DNA from: Paraburkholderia sp. Ac-20340
GTDB lineage: Bacteria > Pseudomonadota > Gammaproteobacteria > Burkholderiales > Burkholderiaceae
NCBI RefSeq assembly: GCF_017104965.1
Contig: NZ_JAAGPR010000002.1
Span: forward strand, 310,001-374,000
Direction of reading: 5' to 3'
Length of the DNA: 64,000 nucleotides
The notes beneath the pieces are model-generated. The model was not told the DNA's origin. It saw only the letters and a program-made list of their open reading frames with translations, and made no database searches. How positions within the stretch are numbered: position 1 is the first letter of the stretch; every line of letters starts with the position of its first letter. Shown here one piece after another: positions 53,852 to 64,000 of this stretch. The translations under genes were made by a program, and so were the position numbers.

Positions 53852-55646
53852 CCGCCTCCTGTGCGCGTAGCTGCAACGCCTGCCTGACACGCTCGATCAC
53901 CTCGCCCCACTCTGCCGGGCGACGCTGGCGAAACAGCCGCGCGGAGGGATACCACGGCGAATCGTCGCGATCGGCGAGCCAGCGCCAGCAGCCGTCGAAT
54001 CGCGACAATATCCACACCGGACGATTCAGCGCACCCGCAAGGTGCGCCATCGACGTATCGACGGTAATCACGAGATCGAGACAGGCGACGATGGCGGCCG
54101 TATCGGCGAAATCCGTGACGCCGCCCATCGGGTCCACGGGACGCCAGTGCGCGTCGATCTCATCGAGTTGCGCCCGCGTCGCCGCGCCAAACTGCAAACT
54201 CACGAAACTCACGCCGGGCGTATCCAGCAACGGCTCGAACGCACGCGCATGGAGCGAGCGGCGCGCGTCCGTCGCCTGCAGATCGGGCAGATGGGGACGT
54301 GAATCGCCGGCCCAGACCAGCCCGACCTTGAAGCCCGACGACGGCAATCGAGCCTGCCATTGCGCGATCAACGGCGCGGGTGCGCGCAGATAAGGCACCG
54401 CGGCGGGAATCGTGGCCAGCGTGGTGCCGAAGCGCAGCGGCAAGCTCATCATGAGACACCAGAAGTCGTGCCGGGGTATCGCATCGATTGCGTCTGACTG
54501 CGCCCTGACGTCGATGCCCTCGATACCGTCGAACAGGCGCTTCAAAGGCGGCTGGCAAAGGACCGTGAGCCGCGCCGGCCCGTAAGCCTTCAACATCGGC
54601 AAATAGCGGATGAACTGCAGACTGTCGCCCAGCCCCTGTTCGCACAACACCAGAAGCGACTTGCCGCGTAACGGCTCGCCTTGCCATTGCGGCCATTGCG
54701 ATGTCAACGGCGGCAGATGGGCGGTTTCCTTGAAGACCGCTGTACGCGTTTCGAATCCGCGCCATCCTTCTTCGTAGCGACCGTCCTTGAGCTCGATATG
54801 GCTGAGATTGAATTGCGCGCGCAGATTGCCGGGATCGAGTTCGAGCGCGCGGCGCAATGCGGCTTCCGCCTCGTCGCGCCGTTCGGCGCGCAGCAGCATG
54901 GTGCCGTGATTGACGTGCAGATCGGCGCATTGCGGATCGAGCGCCAGGCCGTGGGCGCAGGCTGACTCGGCTTCGTCGAAACGCGCCTGGCCAGTGAGCG
55001 TCGAAGCGAGGCCGGAATACAGCATTGCGGAGCCGGGCAACAGTTCGATCGCCCGGCGATAACACGCCTCGGCTTCACGATAGCGCTGGGCTTTCACCAG
55101 CAACCAGCCGAGGTTCTGGTGCAGGCGAGCGTTGGCAGGTTCGATCGCGAGCGCGTGGCGCAGGCTGACCTGGGCTTCGTCGAACCAGCCGCGCTCACCC
55201 ATCAGAATGCCGAGATTCAGGTGCGCATCGACGTGGCGCGGGTCCAGTTCAATCGCCCGGCGCAGCGCGGCCTCCGCCGCTTCGACATAGCCTTGCCCCA
55301 TCCATAGGGTGCCGAGTTTGTAGTACGAAGACGTAAAGCTCGAATCGAGTTCGATGGCCTGCAACCACGCCGCTTCGGCGGCGGCCAGATCGTTCTCGCT
55401 CGAGAGCACGCTGCCGAGATTGTCTTGAAACAGGGGCGTGTCGCTGATCGCAATCGCCTTGCGGATCAGCGCGATCGCCTTGCCGTTGGCGCCTTGCGCA
55501 TACTCGATCAACCCGAGCAGATGCCAGGCCTGCGCGTGATCCGGCTGACTTTCCAGCACACGCAGATAACCGTCGCGCGCCTCGTCGAGACGGCCGGCCT
55601 CGTGAGCCTGCAGCGCTTGTTCAAAGGCATGTTCAAAGGCTTCCAT
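53841..55646 (-). CDS. TPR protein with glycosyltransferase-like C-terminal domain
   Basis: 601 residues. Residues 5-290 are eight or so tandem tetratricopeptide repeats (for example the 34-residue units starting EAEACYRRAIELLPG and EAEAALRRALELDPG). The rest resembles the ADP-heptose/O-GlcNAc transferase-like domain: CEQGLGDSLQFIRYLPML, GLVWAGDSRPH, FADTAAIVACLDLVITVDTS and the MAHLAGALNRPVW segment, which is the nucleotide-sugar end. No signal peptide. It may glycosylate a protein or be non-catalytic. Transcribed alone after pabBC, from which a large hairpin separates it. Confidence 0.88.
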   Translation of the reverse strand: MEAFEHAFEQALQAHEAGRLDEARDGYLRVLESQPDHAQAWHLLGLIEYAQGANGKAIALIRKAIAISDTPLFQDNLGSVLSSENDLAAAEAAWLQAIELDSSFTSSYYKLGTLWMGQGYVEAAEAALRRAIELDPRHVDAHLNLGILMGERGWFDEAQVSLRHALAIEPANARLHQNLGWLLVKAQRYREAEACYRRAIELLPGSAMLYSGLASTLTGQARFDEAESACAHGLALDPQCADLHVNHGTMLLRAERRDEAEAALRRALELDPGNLRAQFNLSHIELKDGRYEEGWRGFETRTAVFKETAHLPPLTSQWPQWQGEPLRGKSLLVLCEQGLGDSLQFIRYLPMLKAYGPARLTVLCQPPLKRLFDGIEGIDVRAQSDAIDAIPRHDFWCLMMSLPLRFGTTLATIPAAVPYLRAPAPLIAQWQARLPSSGFKVGLVWAGDSRPHLPDLQATDARRSLHARAFEPLLDTPGVSFVSLQFGAATRAQLDEIDAHWRPVDPMGGVTDFADTAAIVACLDLVITVDTSMAHLAGALNRPVWILSRFDGCWRWLADRDDSPWYPSARLFRQRRPAEWGEVIERVRQALQLRAQEAAHP

Positions 55647-55720
55647 CGTCCATCGCCTGATTTCGTGACCGGTGCGGCCAGCAGTATCGATTGCAGACGT
55701 TTGTCTGCGCCATCAATGCA

Positions 55721-55757
55721 GACGGGGCGGCAACGGAATCACCGTTGCCGCCCCGTC
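55721..55757. terminator. 16-base perfect hairpin between pabBC and the TPR gene
   Basis: GACGGGGCGGCAACGG-AATCA-CCGTTGCCGCCCCGTC with no mismatches. It starts 50 bases past the pabBC stop (minus strand) and is 75 bases upstream of the TPR start. It lacks a T tract, so it may stabilise the pabBC end or terminate weakly. Confidence 0.55.
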
Positions 55758-55806
55758 CACTCTAAACCGATTCTGCCTTCGTCTCGAAATCAGCGGTTCA
55801 AGCGCG

Positions 55807-57747
55807 CTAGATCGCTCGCCGGACCAGGACTGCCGGCACCGCGCCACGCAGCGCATTCGTGAGCATCAGCGCTTCGGCTTCGAGCACATCGTTGCGTGTG
55901 AGCACGCGTTCCTGTGCGCCGAAGGTTTCGTCGTCGAGCAGCACGCCGCGCATCACGCCCGGCAGCACGCCCGAGGCGAGCGGCGGCGTCCACCATTGAC
56001 CGCCGATCTTCACGAACACGTTCGAGCGCCCGCCTTCGGTCAGCTCGCCGCGTTCGTTGAAGAACAGCATGTCGAAGCCGCCTTGCGCTTCGGCCTCGCG
56101 CCATGCGCGGTCGAAGTCGGCGCGGCGCGTGGATTTGCGCAGCAACAGCGCATCGGCCGATTCCACCGGCGCGAAACCATGATCAGGCGCGAGCAGCACG
56201 CCAACGGTGTCGTGCGCCAAAGGCGCGAGCGGCGCATGCGTCAGCGCGATCTCGCCGCTTTTGGCGAGCGCGACCCGCACGCGATGCGGCGCATCGTCGT
56301 CCGTCCATTCGGCGCAGGCTTGCGCGAGGCGCGCGCGCAAGCCATCGACATCGCACGGAAAACCGAACCACGCCGCGCTCGACGCGAGACGCACCAGATG
56401 ACGTTCGAGGTGACGCACGCCCTGCGCGCGCGTGGCGTACATCGTTTCGAACAGTTCGATGCCGGGATCGGCTTCGGTCAGGAAACGGGCTTTCAAACGC
56501 ATCTCCTCGTATTCGTCGGCGGCCACGCTGTCGAGCACGATGCCCGCGCCCACGCCCATTTCGCCGCGGCGCAAACCTGCATTCGCCGCATTCGTCACAT
56601 TCCCGGCTTCGAGCGTCAACGTGCGGATCACCACCGAGAGGCAAAAATCGCCGCACGCCTCGCCGTCGCGCGCCGCATCGAGCCAGCCGATCGTGCCCGT
56701 GTACAGCCCGCGCGGACCATGCTCGAGCGCATCGATCAACTCCATCGTCCGATGCTTGGGCGCGCCCGTGATCGAACCGCAGGGGAACAGCGCGCGCATC
56801 GCTTCGGCGAACGTCGTGCCTTCGCGCAGCTTCGCTTCGACCGTCGAGGTCATCTGCCACACCGACGCATACGGCTCGACGCTGAACAGTGCCGGCACGC
56901 GCACCGAGCCCGTCTGCGCCACGCGCGACACGTCGTTGCGCAGCAGATCGACGATCATCACGTTTTCGGCGCGATTCTTGGGATCGTTGGCGAGAAAGCG
57001 CGCGGCCGCTGCATCTTCGAGCGGATCGGCCGAGCGCGCGGCGGTGCCCTTCATCGGCCTGGCGCGCAGCGTTTCGCCCTGCTTCTCGACGAACAGCTCG
57101 GGCGAGCACGACAGCACCCAGCGATCGCCCGGCAGCGCGATGAGCGCGCCGTAACGCACGCGCTGACGCTCGCGCAAACGCCGATAAAGCGCCACCGGCG
57201 TGCCAAACGCCTCGAACTCGAGCCGGTAGGTGTAGTTGACCTGATACGAATCGCCGATGCGCAGCGCGTCCTGCACCGCGCCGATATCGTGCTCGAAGCG
57301 CTCGCGATCGACGCCCATCGTCACGCCTGCGATACCGGCGGGCTGCGGCGTCTCGCTGTTTTCCTGCGCGGCGAGCCAGGCATCGGCTTCGTCGCGCGAG
57401 AGTTTTTCGCAGCGTTCGAACAATAAAAAACGCAGCGCGGCGTGGCCGTGCTGCGTTCCGGTCGTTTCAACAGAGGGGGTTGCCTGCGTCAGGGCGGCCC
57501 GCGTCAGGGCGGTGCGCTGCTTGTCGAACACGAGCGCGCGCCCGAAGTCGTAGTCGCCGAGCACGAGGCTGTGCAGCCCCGCGTCCTGCGCCGCGCGCAC
57601 CTGCGCGCACACCGCGTCGAGATCCGCCGGGCGTTCGCACGCAAGTTCGCGCGCGAACCCCGTATAGAGACGGCTCGAACGGCTTGCGGCCGTCGAGTCG
57701 CCATCGTCGAGCAGCGCGAATACCGCGCCGCCTGAGTTACCTGCCAT
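55807..57747 (-). CDS. pabB: Aminodeoxychorismate synthase component I fused to aminodeoxychorismate lyase
   Basis: Two steps to p-aminobenzoate for folate in one 646-residue chain. Residues about 1-400 are PabB: RPMKGTAARS, where PabB enzymes carry the active lysine, and CGSITGAPK in the chorismate domain. Residues about 405-640 are the PLP class IV lyase PabC: ELFETMYATR, the lysine of LLLRKSTRR-type region, and ELTEGGRSNVFVK. PabB-PabC fusions are common in this order of bacteria. The glutaminase PabA is not adjacent. It begins 52 bases after the dnaJ stop on the same strand. Confidence 0.94.
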   Translation of the reverse strand: MAGNSGGAVFALLDDGDSTAASRSSRLYTGFARELACERPADLDAVCAQVRAAQDAGLHSLVLGDYDFGRALVFDKQRTALTRAALTQATPSVETTGTQHGHAALRFLLFERCEKLSRDEADAWLAAQENSETPQPAGIAGVTMGVDRERFEHDIGAVQDALRIGDSYQVNYTYRLEFEAFGTPVALYRRLRERQRVRYGALIALPGDRWVLSCSPELFVEKQGETLRARPMKGTAARSADPLEDAAAARFLANDPKNRAENVMIVDLLRNDVSRVAQTGSVRVPALFSVEPYASVWQMTSTVEAKLREGTTFAEAMRALFPCGSITGAPKHRTMELIDALEHGPRGLYTGTIGWLDAARDGEACGDFCLSVVIRTLTLEAGNVTNAANAGLRRGEMGVGAGIVLDSVAADEYEEMRLKARFLTEADPGIELFETMYATRAQGVRHLERHLVRLASSAAWFGFPCDVDGLRARLAQACAEWTDDDAPHRVRVALAKSGEIALTHAPLAPLAHDTVGVLLAPDHGFAPVESADALLLRKSTRRADFDRAWREAEAQGGFDMLFFNERGELTEGGRSNVFVKIGGQWWTPPLASGVLPGVMRGVLLDDETFGAQERVLTRNDVLEAEALMLTNALRGAVPAVLVRRAI

Positions 57748-57798
57748 TGTGTGACTACCTGTACTGCCTGCGGTCCCGCAAAGCCGGGAAACCGCGCA

Positions 57799-58932
57799 TC
57801 AATCGAAGAAGCTCTTCACGCGATCGAACCAGCTCTTGCTCTGCGGGCTGTGACGCGAACCGCCTTCCACGAGCGACTTCTCGAACTGCTGGAGCAGTTC
57901 GCGCTGGTGGTCGGTGAGCTTGACCGGCGTTTCCACCTGCACGTGCACGTAGAGGTCGCCGGCAATGCTCGAACGCAGGCCCTTGATGCCCTTGCCGCGC
58001 AGACGGAAGGTCTTGCCCGATTGCGTGCCTTCCGGGACCGGGAACGTCGCGCGACCGGCCAGCGTCGGCACTTCGATCTCGCCGCCCAGCGCTGCCGTGG
58101 AGAACGGAATCGGCATCTGGCAATGCAGATCGTCGCCGTCGCGCTCGAAGACCGCGTGCTGCTTGATGTGGATTTCGACGTACAGATCGCCCGACGGACC
58201 GCCGTTGATGCCCGGCTCGCCGTTGCCGGCCGAACGGATACGCATGCCGTCGTCGATACCGGCCGGAATCTTCACTTCCAGCGTCTTGGTTTCCTTTACC
58301 TTGCCCGCGCCGTGGCAGGCCGTGCAGGGCTCAGGAATGTACGAACCGGTGCCGTGGCACTTCGGGCAGGTCTGCTGGATGCTGAAGAAGCCCTGCGACA
58401 TGCGCACCGAACCCGAACCGTGACAGGTCGGGCAGGTTTCCGGCTTGGTGCCGGGCTTCGCGCCCGAACCGTGACAGACTTCGCAGCCGCTCCAGCCCGG
58501 CACGCGGATCTGCGTTTCGTAGCCGTGTGCTGCCTGCTCCAGCGTGATTTCCATGCTGTAGCGCAGGTCTGCGCCGCGATACACCTGCGGGCCGCTGCGC
58601 TGGCCGCCGCGACCGCCAGCCGCCTGACCGAAGATATCGCCGAAGATGTCGCCGAAAGCGTCCGCGAAACCGCCGAAGCCCTGCGCGCCCGCGCCGCCCA
58701 TATTGGGATCGACGCCCGCGTGGCCGTACTGGTCATAGGCGCCGCGCTTTTGCGAGTCCGACAGCATTTCATAGGCCTCTTTGACCTCCTTGAAATGCTC
58801 TTCCGCATCCTTGTTGTCCGGATTGCGGTCGGGGTGGTACTTCATCGCCAGCTTGCGATACGCCTTCTTGATTTCGTCGTCGCTCGCGTTCTTCGCGACG
58901 CCCAGAACCTCGTAGTAATCCCGTTTCGCCAT
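57799..58932 (-). CDS. dnaJ: Chaperone protein DnaJ
   Basis: Hsp40 co-chaperone that delivers substrates to DnaK and stimulates its ATPase. 377 residues. J domain at 1-70 with His33-Pro34-Asp35, then a Gly/Phe-rich stretch (about 75-120), four zinc motifs CxxCxGxG ([32 protein letters not shown]) and the C-terminal substrate domain. The start ATG is at 58932. Third gene of grpE-dnaK-dnaJ order; 277 bases separate it from dnaK. Confidence 0.98.
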   Translation of the reverse strand: MAKRDYYEVLGVAKNASDDEIKKAYRKLAMKYHPDRNPDNKDAEEHFKEVKEAYEMLSDSQKRGAYDQYGHAGVDPNMGGAGAQGFGGFADAFGDIFGDIFGQAAGGRGGQRSGPQVYRGADLRYSMEITLEQAAHGYETQIRVPGWSGCEVCHGSGAKPGTKPETCPTCHGSGSVRMSQGFFSIQQTCPKCHGTGSYIPEPCTACHGAGKVKETKTLEVKIPAGIDDGMRIRSAGNGEPGINGGPSGDLYVEIHIKQHAVFERDGDDLHCQMPIPFSTAALGGEIEVPTLAGRATFPVPEGTQSGKTFRLRGKGIKGLRSSIAGDLYVHVQVETPVKLTDHQRELLQQFEKSLVEGGSRHSPQSKSWFDRVKSFFD

Positions 58933-59168
58933 ATCGGTTCAACGCCGGCCGCACGCTGCGCGCACGCCGGCTCCTCTTGAATGCTGGATCTCGTGACCCG
59001 TTAGCCGCTCTTTTTGAACCCCGCGCACGCGTTTTTCACGCGCATGCGGCCCCTGAAAAAGAACGGCCTCCATAAAACAAATGTGCCCGGAGAGCCGTAA
59101 AGGCCCGCCAGGCGCTGCAATGCAGTGCGCATCGTAACCGATGCGGCCGCTGCCGTCCTCGTTGCGTT

Positions 59169-59194
59169 GGCCACAACCGGAAACGGTTGCGGCC
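59169..59194 (-). promoter_or_regulatory. Hairpin in the dnaK-dnaJ spacer
   Basis: GGCCACAACCG-GAAA-CGGTTGCGGCC, 11 positions with one mismatch, 16 bases past the dnaK stop. No T tract, so it is more likely an RNA-stability or processing element between two cotranscribed genes than a terminator. Confidence 0.4.
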
Positions 59195-59209
59195 TCGGCA
59201 TGCGGACGC

Positions 59210-61162
<1,953 letters not shown>

Positions 61163-61506
61163 TTTTCTCAATTCTCCAATTTTGATCCGCTGTTGCGTAC
61201 CGCCGCTCATCTTGTGGCTGGCGTGAACGCCTCAATAAATTCAGAACTGCTGCCCAAATAAGTGCCGAGACGGCGTTTTCAAGAGCTTTGGGCTATGCGT
61301 TCGTTATTTTTTTTCAATCGGGGAGGCATTTTCGCGATGTTCGGGAAAATGCGCCACCCTTCGCTTTCGAATGCCTTTCATAAAGGCCGTTGGCAGCGAC
61401 TTTTCAGGCGAAATTCGAAGCGCTGGTCGGGCGACCGGTTACGGCAGTTATCGACCGAACCGGGCCCTTTATTGAGGGTGCTGCGCGTTTCTGCTTATCT
61501 GCCTGC
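61163..61506. other. Spacer between grpE and dnaK
   Basis: 344 bases with no supported gene. It carries the heat-shock-type promoter of dnaK at 61256-61283 and an inverted repeat GCATTTTC / GAAAATGC (61326-61333 and 61345-61352) downstream of grpE. The separate promoter shows dnaK need not depend on grpE transcription. Confidence 0.5.
61256..61283 (-). promoter_or_regulatory. Sigma32-type heat-shock promoter of dnaK
   Basis: On the minus strand CTTGAAA (61283-61277), a 14-base spacer, then CTTATTT (61262-61256). The -35 matches the sigma32 consensus exactly and the -10 is five of seven to CCCATnT. Transcription would begin near 61249, about 87 bases before the start codon. Confidence 0.7.
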
Positions 61507-62067
61507 TTACTTCGGCTGGGAAACCGTGACCAGCGCCGGACGCAGCACGCGCTCGGCGATCACGTAGCCCTTTTGCAGGACCGAAACGACCGTGTTGGCG
61601 TCCTGTTCCGACGGCACCATCGAAATCGCCTGATGGCGATGCGGATCGAACTTCTCGCCAACCGGGTTGATCGCGACGACCTTGCCCTTCTCCAGCGCGC
61701 CGCTCAGTTGCTTGAGCGTGAGTTCGACGCCTTCGTTGACCTTGGCGAGGTCATCCGAGCCGTGCGCGAGCGCGGCTTCGAGGCTGTCGACCACCGGCAG
61801 CAGGTGTTCCGCGAAGCTTTCGATCGCGAACTTGTGCGCCTTGCTGACGTCTTCCTGGGCGCGGCGGCGGACGTTTTCCGTCTCGGCCTTGGCGCGCATG
61901 AACGCGTCCTGCAGCTCGGCGATCTTTGCCTGCGCTTCGGCCAGCGCGGCGTCCGCGCCTTCGGCTGCCGGCGCTGCGCCTTCCTGCTGGGCGGCGGCAG
62001 CGGCTTGCGACGCCTCGTCCGCGGGCGTGGGGTTCTGGCTCGTCGGGTTCTCTTGCGTGTTTTCCAT
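61507..62067 (-). CDS. grpE: Nucleotide exchange factor GrpE
   Basis: Releases ADP from DnaK. 186 residues. Disordered Ala/Gln-rich N-terminus (1-50), a long dimer helix ([20 protein letters not shown]), then the beta-domain ending with [21 protein letters not shown]. The ATG at 62067 gives the normal N-terminus; the frame is open further, to 62205. A sigma32-type promoter lies at 62179-62206. Confidence 0.97.
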   Translation of the reverse strand: MENTQENPTSQNPTPADEASQAAAAAQQEGAAPAAEGADAALAEAQAKIAELQDAFMRAKAETENVRRRAQEDVSKAHKFAIESFAEHLLPVVDSLEAALAHGSDDLAKVNEGVELTLKQLSGALEKGKVVAINPVGEKFDPHRHQAISMVPSEQDANTVVSVLQKGYVIAERVLRPALVTVSQPK

Positions 62068-62440
62068 GTCGCTGAACGTCGTTGAATAGTAAAAAAGGGA
62101 ACGAAGCGCGGACCATCTGGACCTGCTGCCCGCGGCACGTTGCGCCAGCGCGACAGATGCTTCGTACATTGCGACAGCACATGGGTGCCGGATCGCCTGT
62201 TTCAAGGGCTTCCCGGCGCTTTTTTAGACAAACATCAAAGCGCCGAAACTGCCCGTTACAACCATTACTGCAGCGCGGAAAAAATCGGATTGAGTGCGCC
62301 GCGCGGCTGACCTACACTCAGGAACAGGTGCTGCTCCAAGGGTGTTTACCCGGAGCTTTCAGCACCCCACCGAACCGGTCCGCACGCACCACAACGGGCC
62401 ATCTGACTGGCCGTTTTGCAGCGATCCCTTGGGGAGTACC
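62068..62440. other. Intergenic region upstream of grpE and of a 53-codon ORF
   Basis: 373 bases. It holds the grpE heat-shock promoter (62179-62206, minus) and, on the other side, the unknown promoter of the small ORF starting at 62441. No conserved gene is visible. Confidence 0.5.
62179..62206 (-). promoter_or_regulatory. Sigma32-type heat-shock promoter of grpE
   Basis: Minus strand CTTGAAA (62206-62200), 14-base spacer, CCCATGT (62185-62179). Both boxes fit the sigma32 consensus (CTTGAAA, CCCCATnT), and the spacing equals that of the dnaK promoter. Predicted start near 62172, about 105 bases before the grpE ATG. Confidence 0.78.
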
Positions 62441-62602
62441 GTGAAACTGACCTTTGCCATCTCGGTGGTCGCTCTGGTACTCATCGCCGGAACCACCACC
62501 ATCTGCATGTCCGGCGCCGTGAACGACAACACCACGGAATACGGGAGCGCGCACGCAACCATGGAAGCGCTCTTCAATCCTCACGCGAAAGTTTGTCGAT
62601 AG
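62441..62602 (+). CDS. Small membrane or secreted protein of 53 residues, unknown
   Basis: Starts with GTG at 62441 preceded by GGGGAG at a good spacing. Residues 3-20 form one hydrophobic segment (LTFAISVVALVLIAGTTT), then a Cys and a short polar tail with Asn/Thr/His. No family recognised. It could be an exported or single-span peptide. Its last 29 bases overlap the convergent hslR gene. Evidence is limited to the ribosome binding site and the signal-like segment. Confidence 0.5.
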   Translation: MKLTFAISVVALVLIAGTTTICMSGAVNDNTTEYGSAHATMEALFNPHAKVCR

Positions 62603-62981
62603 TGCGCCGGTCGCGCTTGGTCGGCCTGCCGTGCAACGCGGAGGCCGGCTCGCGAAAGATCCTGCGCCTCTCCTGTTCGGCCGCGCGCCTCGTGCGGCCT
62701 TCCTCTGTTTCCGCATAAAGCGACTGCGCGATGCTCGCCGGGCCGCGGACGTCGCAGATTCCCAGCACATCCACTTCCCAACGCACGTGATCGATCTCGA
62801 TTTCGACACGATCGCCCACGCGCACGTCCTTCGACGCCTTCACGGCTTCGCCGCCAATTCGCACATGGCCCTTGCCGACGGCATCCGTCGCCAGCGAGCG
62901 CGTCTTGAAAAAGCGCGCCGCCCACAGCCATTTGTCGATGCGCAGACGCGCGCCGGGTTCGGTGGAAATCTTGTAGTTCAT
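62574..62981 (-). CDS. hslR: Ribosome-associated heat shock protein Hsp15 (S4 domain)
   Basis: 135 residues. The S4 RNA-binding domain covers 12-75: RLRIDKWLWAARFFKTRSLA, then GKGHVRIGGEAVKASKDVRVGD. A basic Arg-rich tail follows. E. coli Hsp15 rescues 50S subunits that carry a nascent chain after heat shock (known). The ATG at 62981 begins the conserved sequence; the upstream open frame lies inside hemH. It is 53 bases after hemH, in the same direction. Confidence 0.92.
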   Translation of the reverse strand: MNYKISTEPGARLRIDKWLWAARFFKTRSLATDAVGKGHVRIGGEAVKASKDVRVGDRVEIEIDHVRWEVDVLGICDVRGPASIAQSLYAETEEGRTRRAAEQERRRIFREPASALHGRPTKRDRRTIDKLSRED

Positions 62982-63034
62982 ACGTGACGCTCTGCTGACA
63001 ATCCTCGTGCTGGACCCGGTGTCTTGCGACTCGA

Positions 63035-64000
63035 TCAGGCCGCCGCGCCCGCATGCGCCGGCGCTTGAACCGGCCAGCCTTGCAGGTTCTGCGCAACGAT
63101 CTCTCCCAGCGCGGAAATCCACGCGGGCGAGTTGTTCAGGCACGGAATCCGATGGAATTCCTTGCCGCCGCCGTGCAAGAATTCGTCGCGCACTTCCATG
63201 CCGATTTCCTCGATGGTTTCGAGGCAATCGGCCGTAAAACCGGGACAAAACACGTCGGCGCGACGCACGCCGCCCTGCCCCAATTCCTTGAGCGTGGGCG
63301 CCGTGTAGGGCTGCAGCCATTGCGCCTTGCCGAAGCGCGACTGGAACGTCACGCGGCACTCGACCGTCGAGAGACCCAGCGCATGCATGAGCAGCGAAGC
63401 GGTCTGCTGGCATTGGTCGTGATACGGATCGCCGAGATCGAGCGTGCGGCTCGGCACGCCATGAAAGCTCAGCACGAGGCGGTCGCCGGACGCGAAATCG
63501 GGCCGGCCATGCGCCTGCCAGTACTGCTGCACCTGAGCCGCCAGCGCGCCGATATAGGCCGGATGGTCGTGATACGCGCGCACCGTGCGGATTTCCGGCT
63601 GGTTGCGCATACGCCGCAGTGCAGCAAAAGCAGCGTCGAAAGCGGTGGCCGTGGTCGACGCCGAATACTGCGGATACATCGGCACGAGCAGGATGCGCTC
63701 GGCGCCCGCGAGCTTGAGCTGATTGAGCATCGCGGGGATGTCGGGCGTGCCGTAGCGCATCGCGTAATCGACGAGCACGGTGTAATCGTTGATGTGCAAC
63801 AGATGGCGCAGGCCGTCGGTCTGCTTTTGCGTGTGCACGCGCAGCGGCGAGCCTTCGGGCGTCCAGACCGCCGCATATTTCTTCGCCGACGAACGGCCGC
63901 GCAGCGGCAGAATCAGCGCGCGCAGGATCACCTGCCAGATGGGCGCAGGAATCTCGACCACGCGCGGATCGGACAGAAACTGCGCGAGATAGCGGCGCAC
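63035..64000 (-). CDS. hemH: Ferrochelatase, N-terminus cut by the window edge
   Basis: Inserts Fe2+ into protoporphyrin IX, last step of haem synthesis. 322 codons are in view; about 35 N-terminal residues with the LINLGTP motif lie beyond 64000. Present are [40 protein letters not shown] (catalytic His), [17 protein letters not shown] and [16 protein letters not shown] (with the conserved Glu). The C-terminus ends in an Ala-rich tail. Leads into hslR. Confidence 0.95.
   Translation of the reverse strand: MRRYLAQFLSDPRVVEIPAPIWQVILRALILPLRGRSSAKKYAAVWTPEGSPLRVHTQKQTDGLRHLLHINDYTVLVDYAMRYGTPDIPAMLNQLKLAGAERILLVPMYPQYSASTTATAFDAAFAALRRMRNQPEIRTVRAYHDHPAYIGALAAQVQQYWQAHGRPDFASGDRLVLSFHGVPSRTLDLGDPYHDQCQQTASLLMHALGLSTVECRVTFQSRFGKAQWLQPYTAPTLKELGQGGVRRADVFCPGFTADCLETIEEIGMEVRDEFLHGGGKEFHRIPCLNNSPAWISALGEIVAQNLQGWPVQAPAHAGAAA

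Noticed and set aside
62184..62226. Possible plus-strand terminator with a T6 tail
   Set aside because: The arms pair only seven bases with a long loop, there is no plus-strand gene before it, and the segment is better explained by the grpE promoter.

Overview
The window is a GC-rich stretch of chromosomal housekeeping DNA from a member of the Burkholderiaceae, most like Paraburkholderia, Caballeronia or Burkholderia. That call rests on protein character, codon use (strong G/C at third positions, many long antisense shadow frames) and gene order: hemH-hslR, grpE-dnaK-dnaJ, pabBC, panB-dgk-folK-pcnB, hda, a PerM-type permease, purM and kynBUA. The genus cannot be fixed from sequence alone. I see no rRNA, tRNA, insertion sequence, prophage or CRISPR array.

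Layout. 1-3187: xanthine dehydrogenase xdhA-xdhB on the minus strand (xdhB runs off the left edge). 3757-4983: an MFS transporter. 5081-10361: a minus-strand aspartate module with two tandem AspT-type aspartate:alanine exchangers and aspartate 4-decarboxylase, with a divergent LysR gene at 10974. 12090-16256: a small ParB/Srx-like protein resembling plasmid fertility inhibition factors, a crotonase and two MFS exporters. 16326-19015: hmgA-fahA for homogentisate breakdown. 19324-23588: a degenerate EAL protein, murB, yajQ, an ArsR-SRPBCC pair and a DUF4160-DUF2442 pair. 23831-25630: a chemoreceptor whose sensor domain carries the amino-acid-binding dCache motif. 25931-30370: plsY, ybaK, xerD, ogt, queG. 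30388-32492: tsaE-amiC. 32593-41654: eamA, pirin, a thioredoxin-TPR protein, tcdA, pdxH, a Cfa-type methyltransferase, a DUF72 protein, msrA and a flavin reductase. 41739-45302: kynR and kynBUA for tryptophan breakdown. 45402-53788: purM, a PerM-type permease, hda with a long unusual tail, a HAD phosphatase, pcnB, folK, a deoxynucleoside kinase and panB. 53841-57747: a TPR/glycosyltransferase-like protein and pabBC. 57799-62067: dnaJ, dnaK and grpE with heat-shock-type promoters. 62441-64000: a 53-residue ORF, hslR and hemH (cut by the right edge).

Functional themes are amino-acid use (aspartate decarboxylation and exchange, tryptophan to anthranilate, tyrosine via homogentisate, amino-acid chemotaxis), purine breakdown, folate and pantothenate synthesis, tRNA modification (queG, tsaE, tcdA, ybaK) and the heat-shock chaperone set. 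Most of the window is ordinary core genome. The parts most worth a second look are the overlapping DUF4160-DUF2442 pair with an A7 run at the frame junction, the Hda protein with a disordered tail as long as its AAA+ core, the chromosomal fertility-inhibition-like gene, the degenerate EAL protein, and several clean dyads or promoters in control regions.
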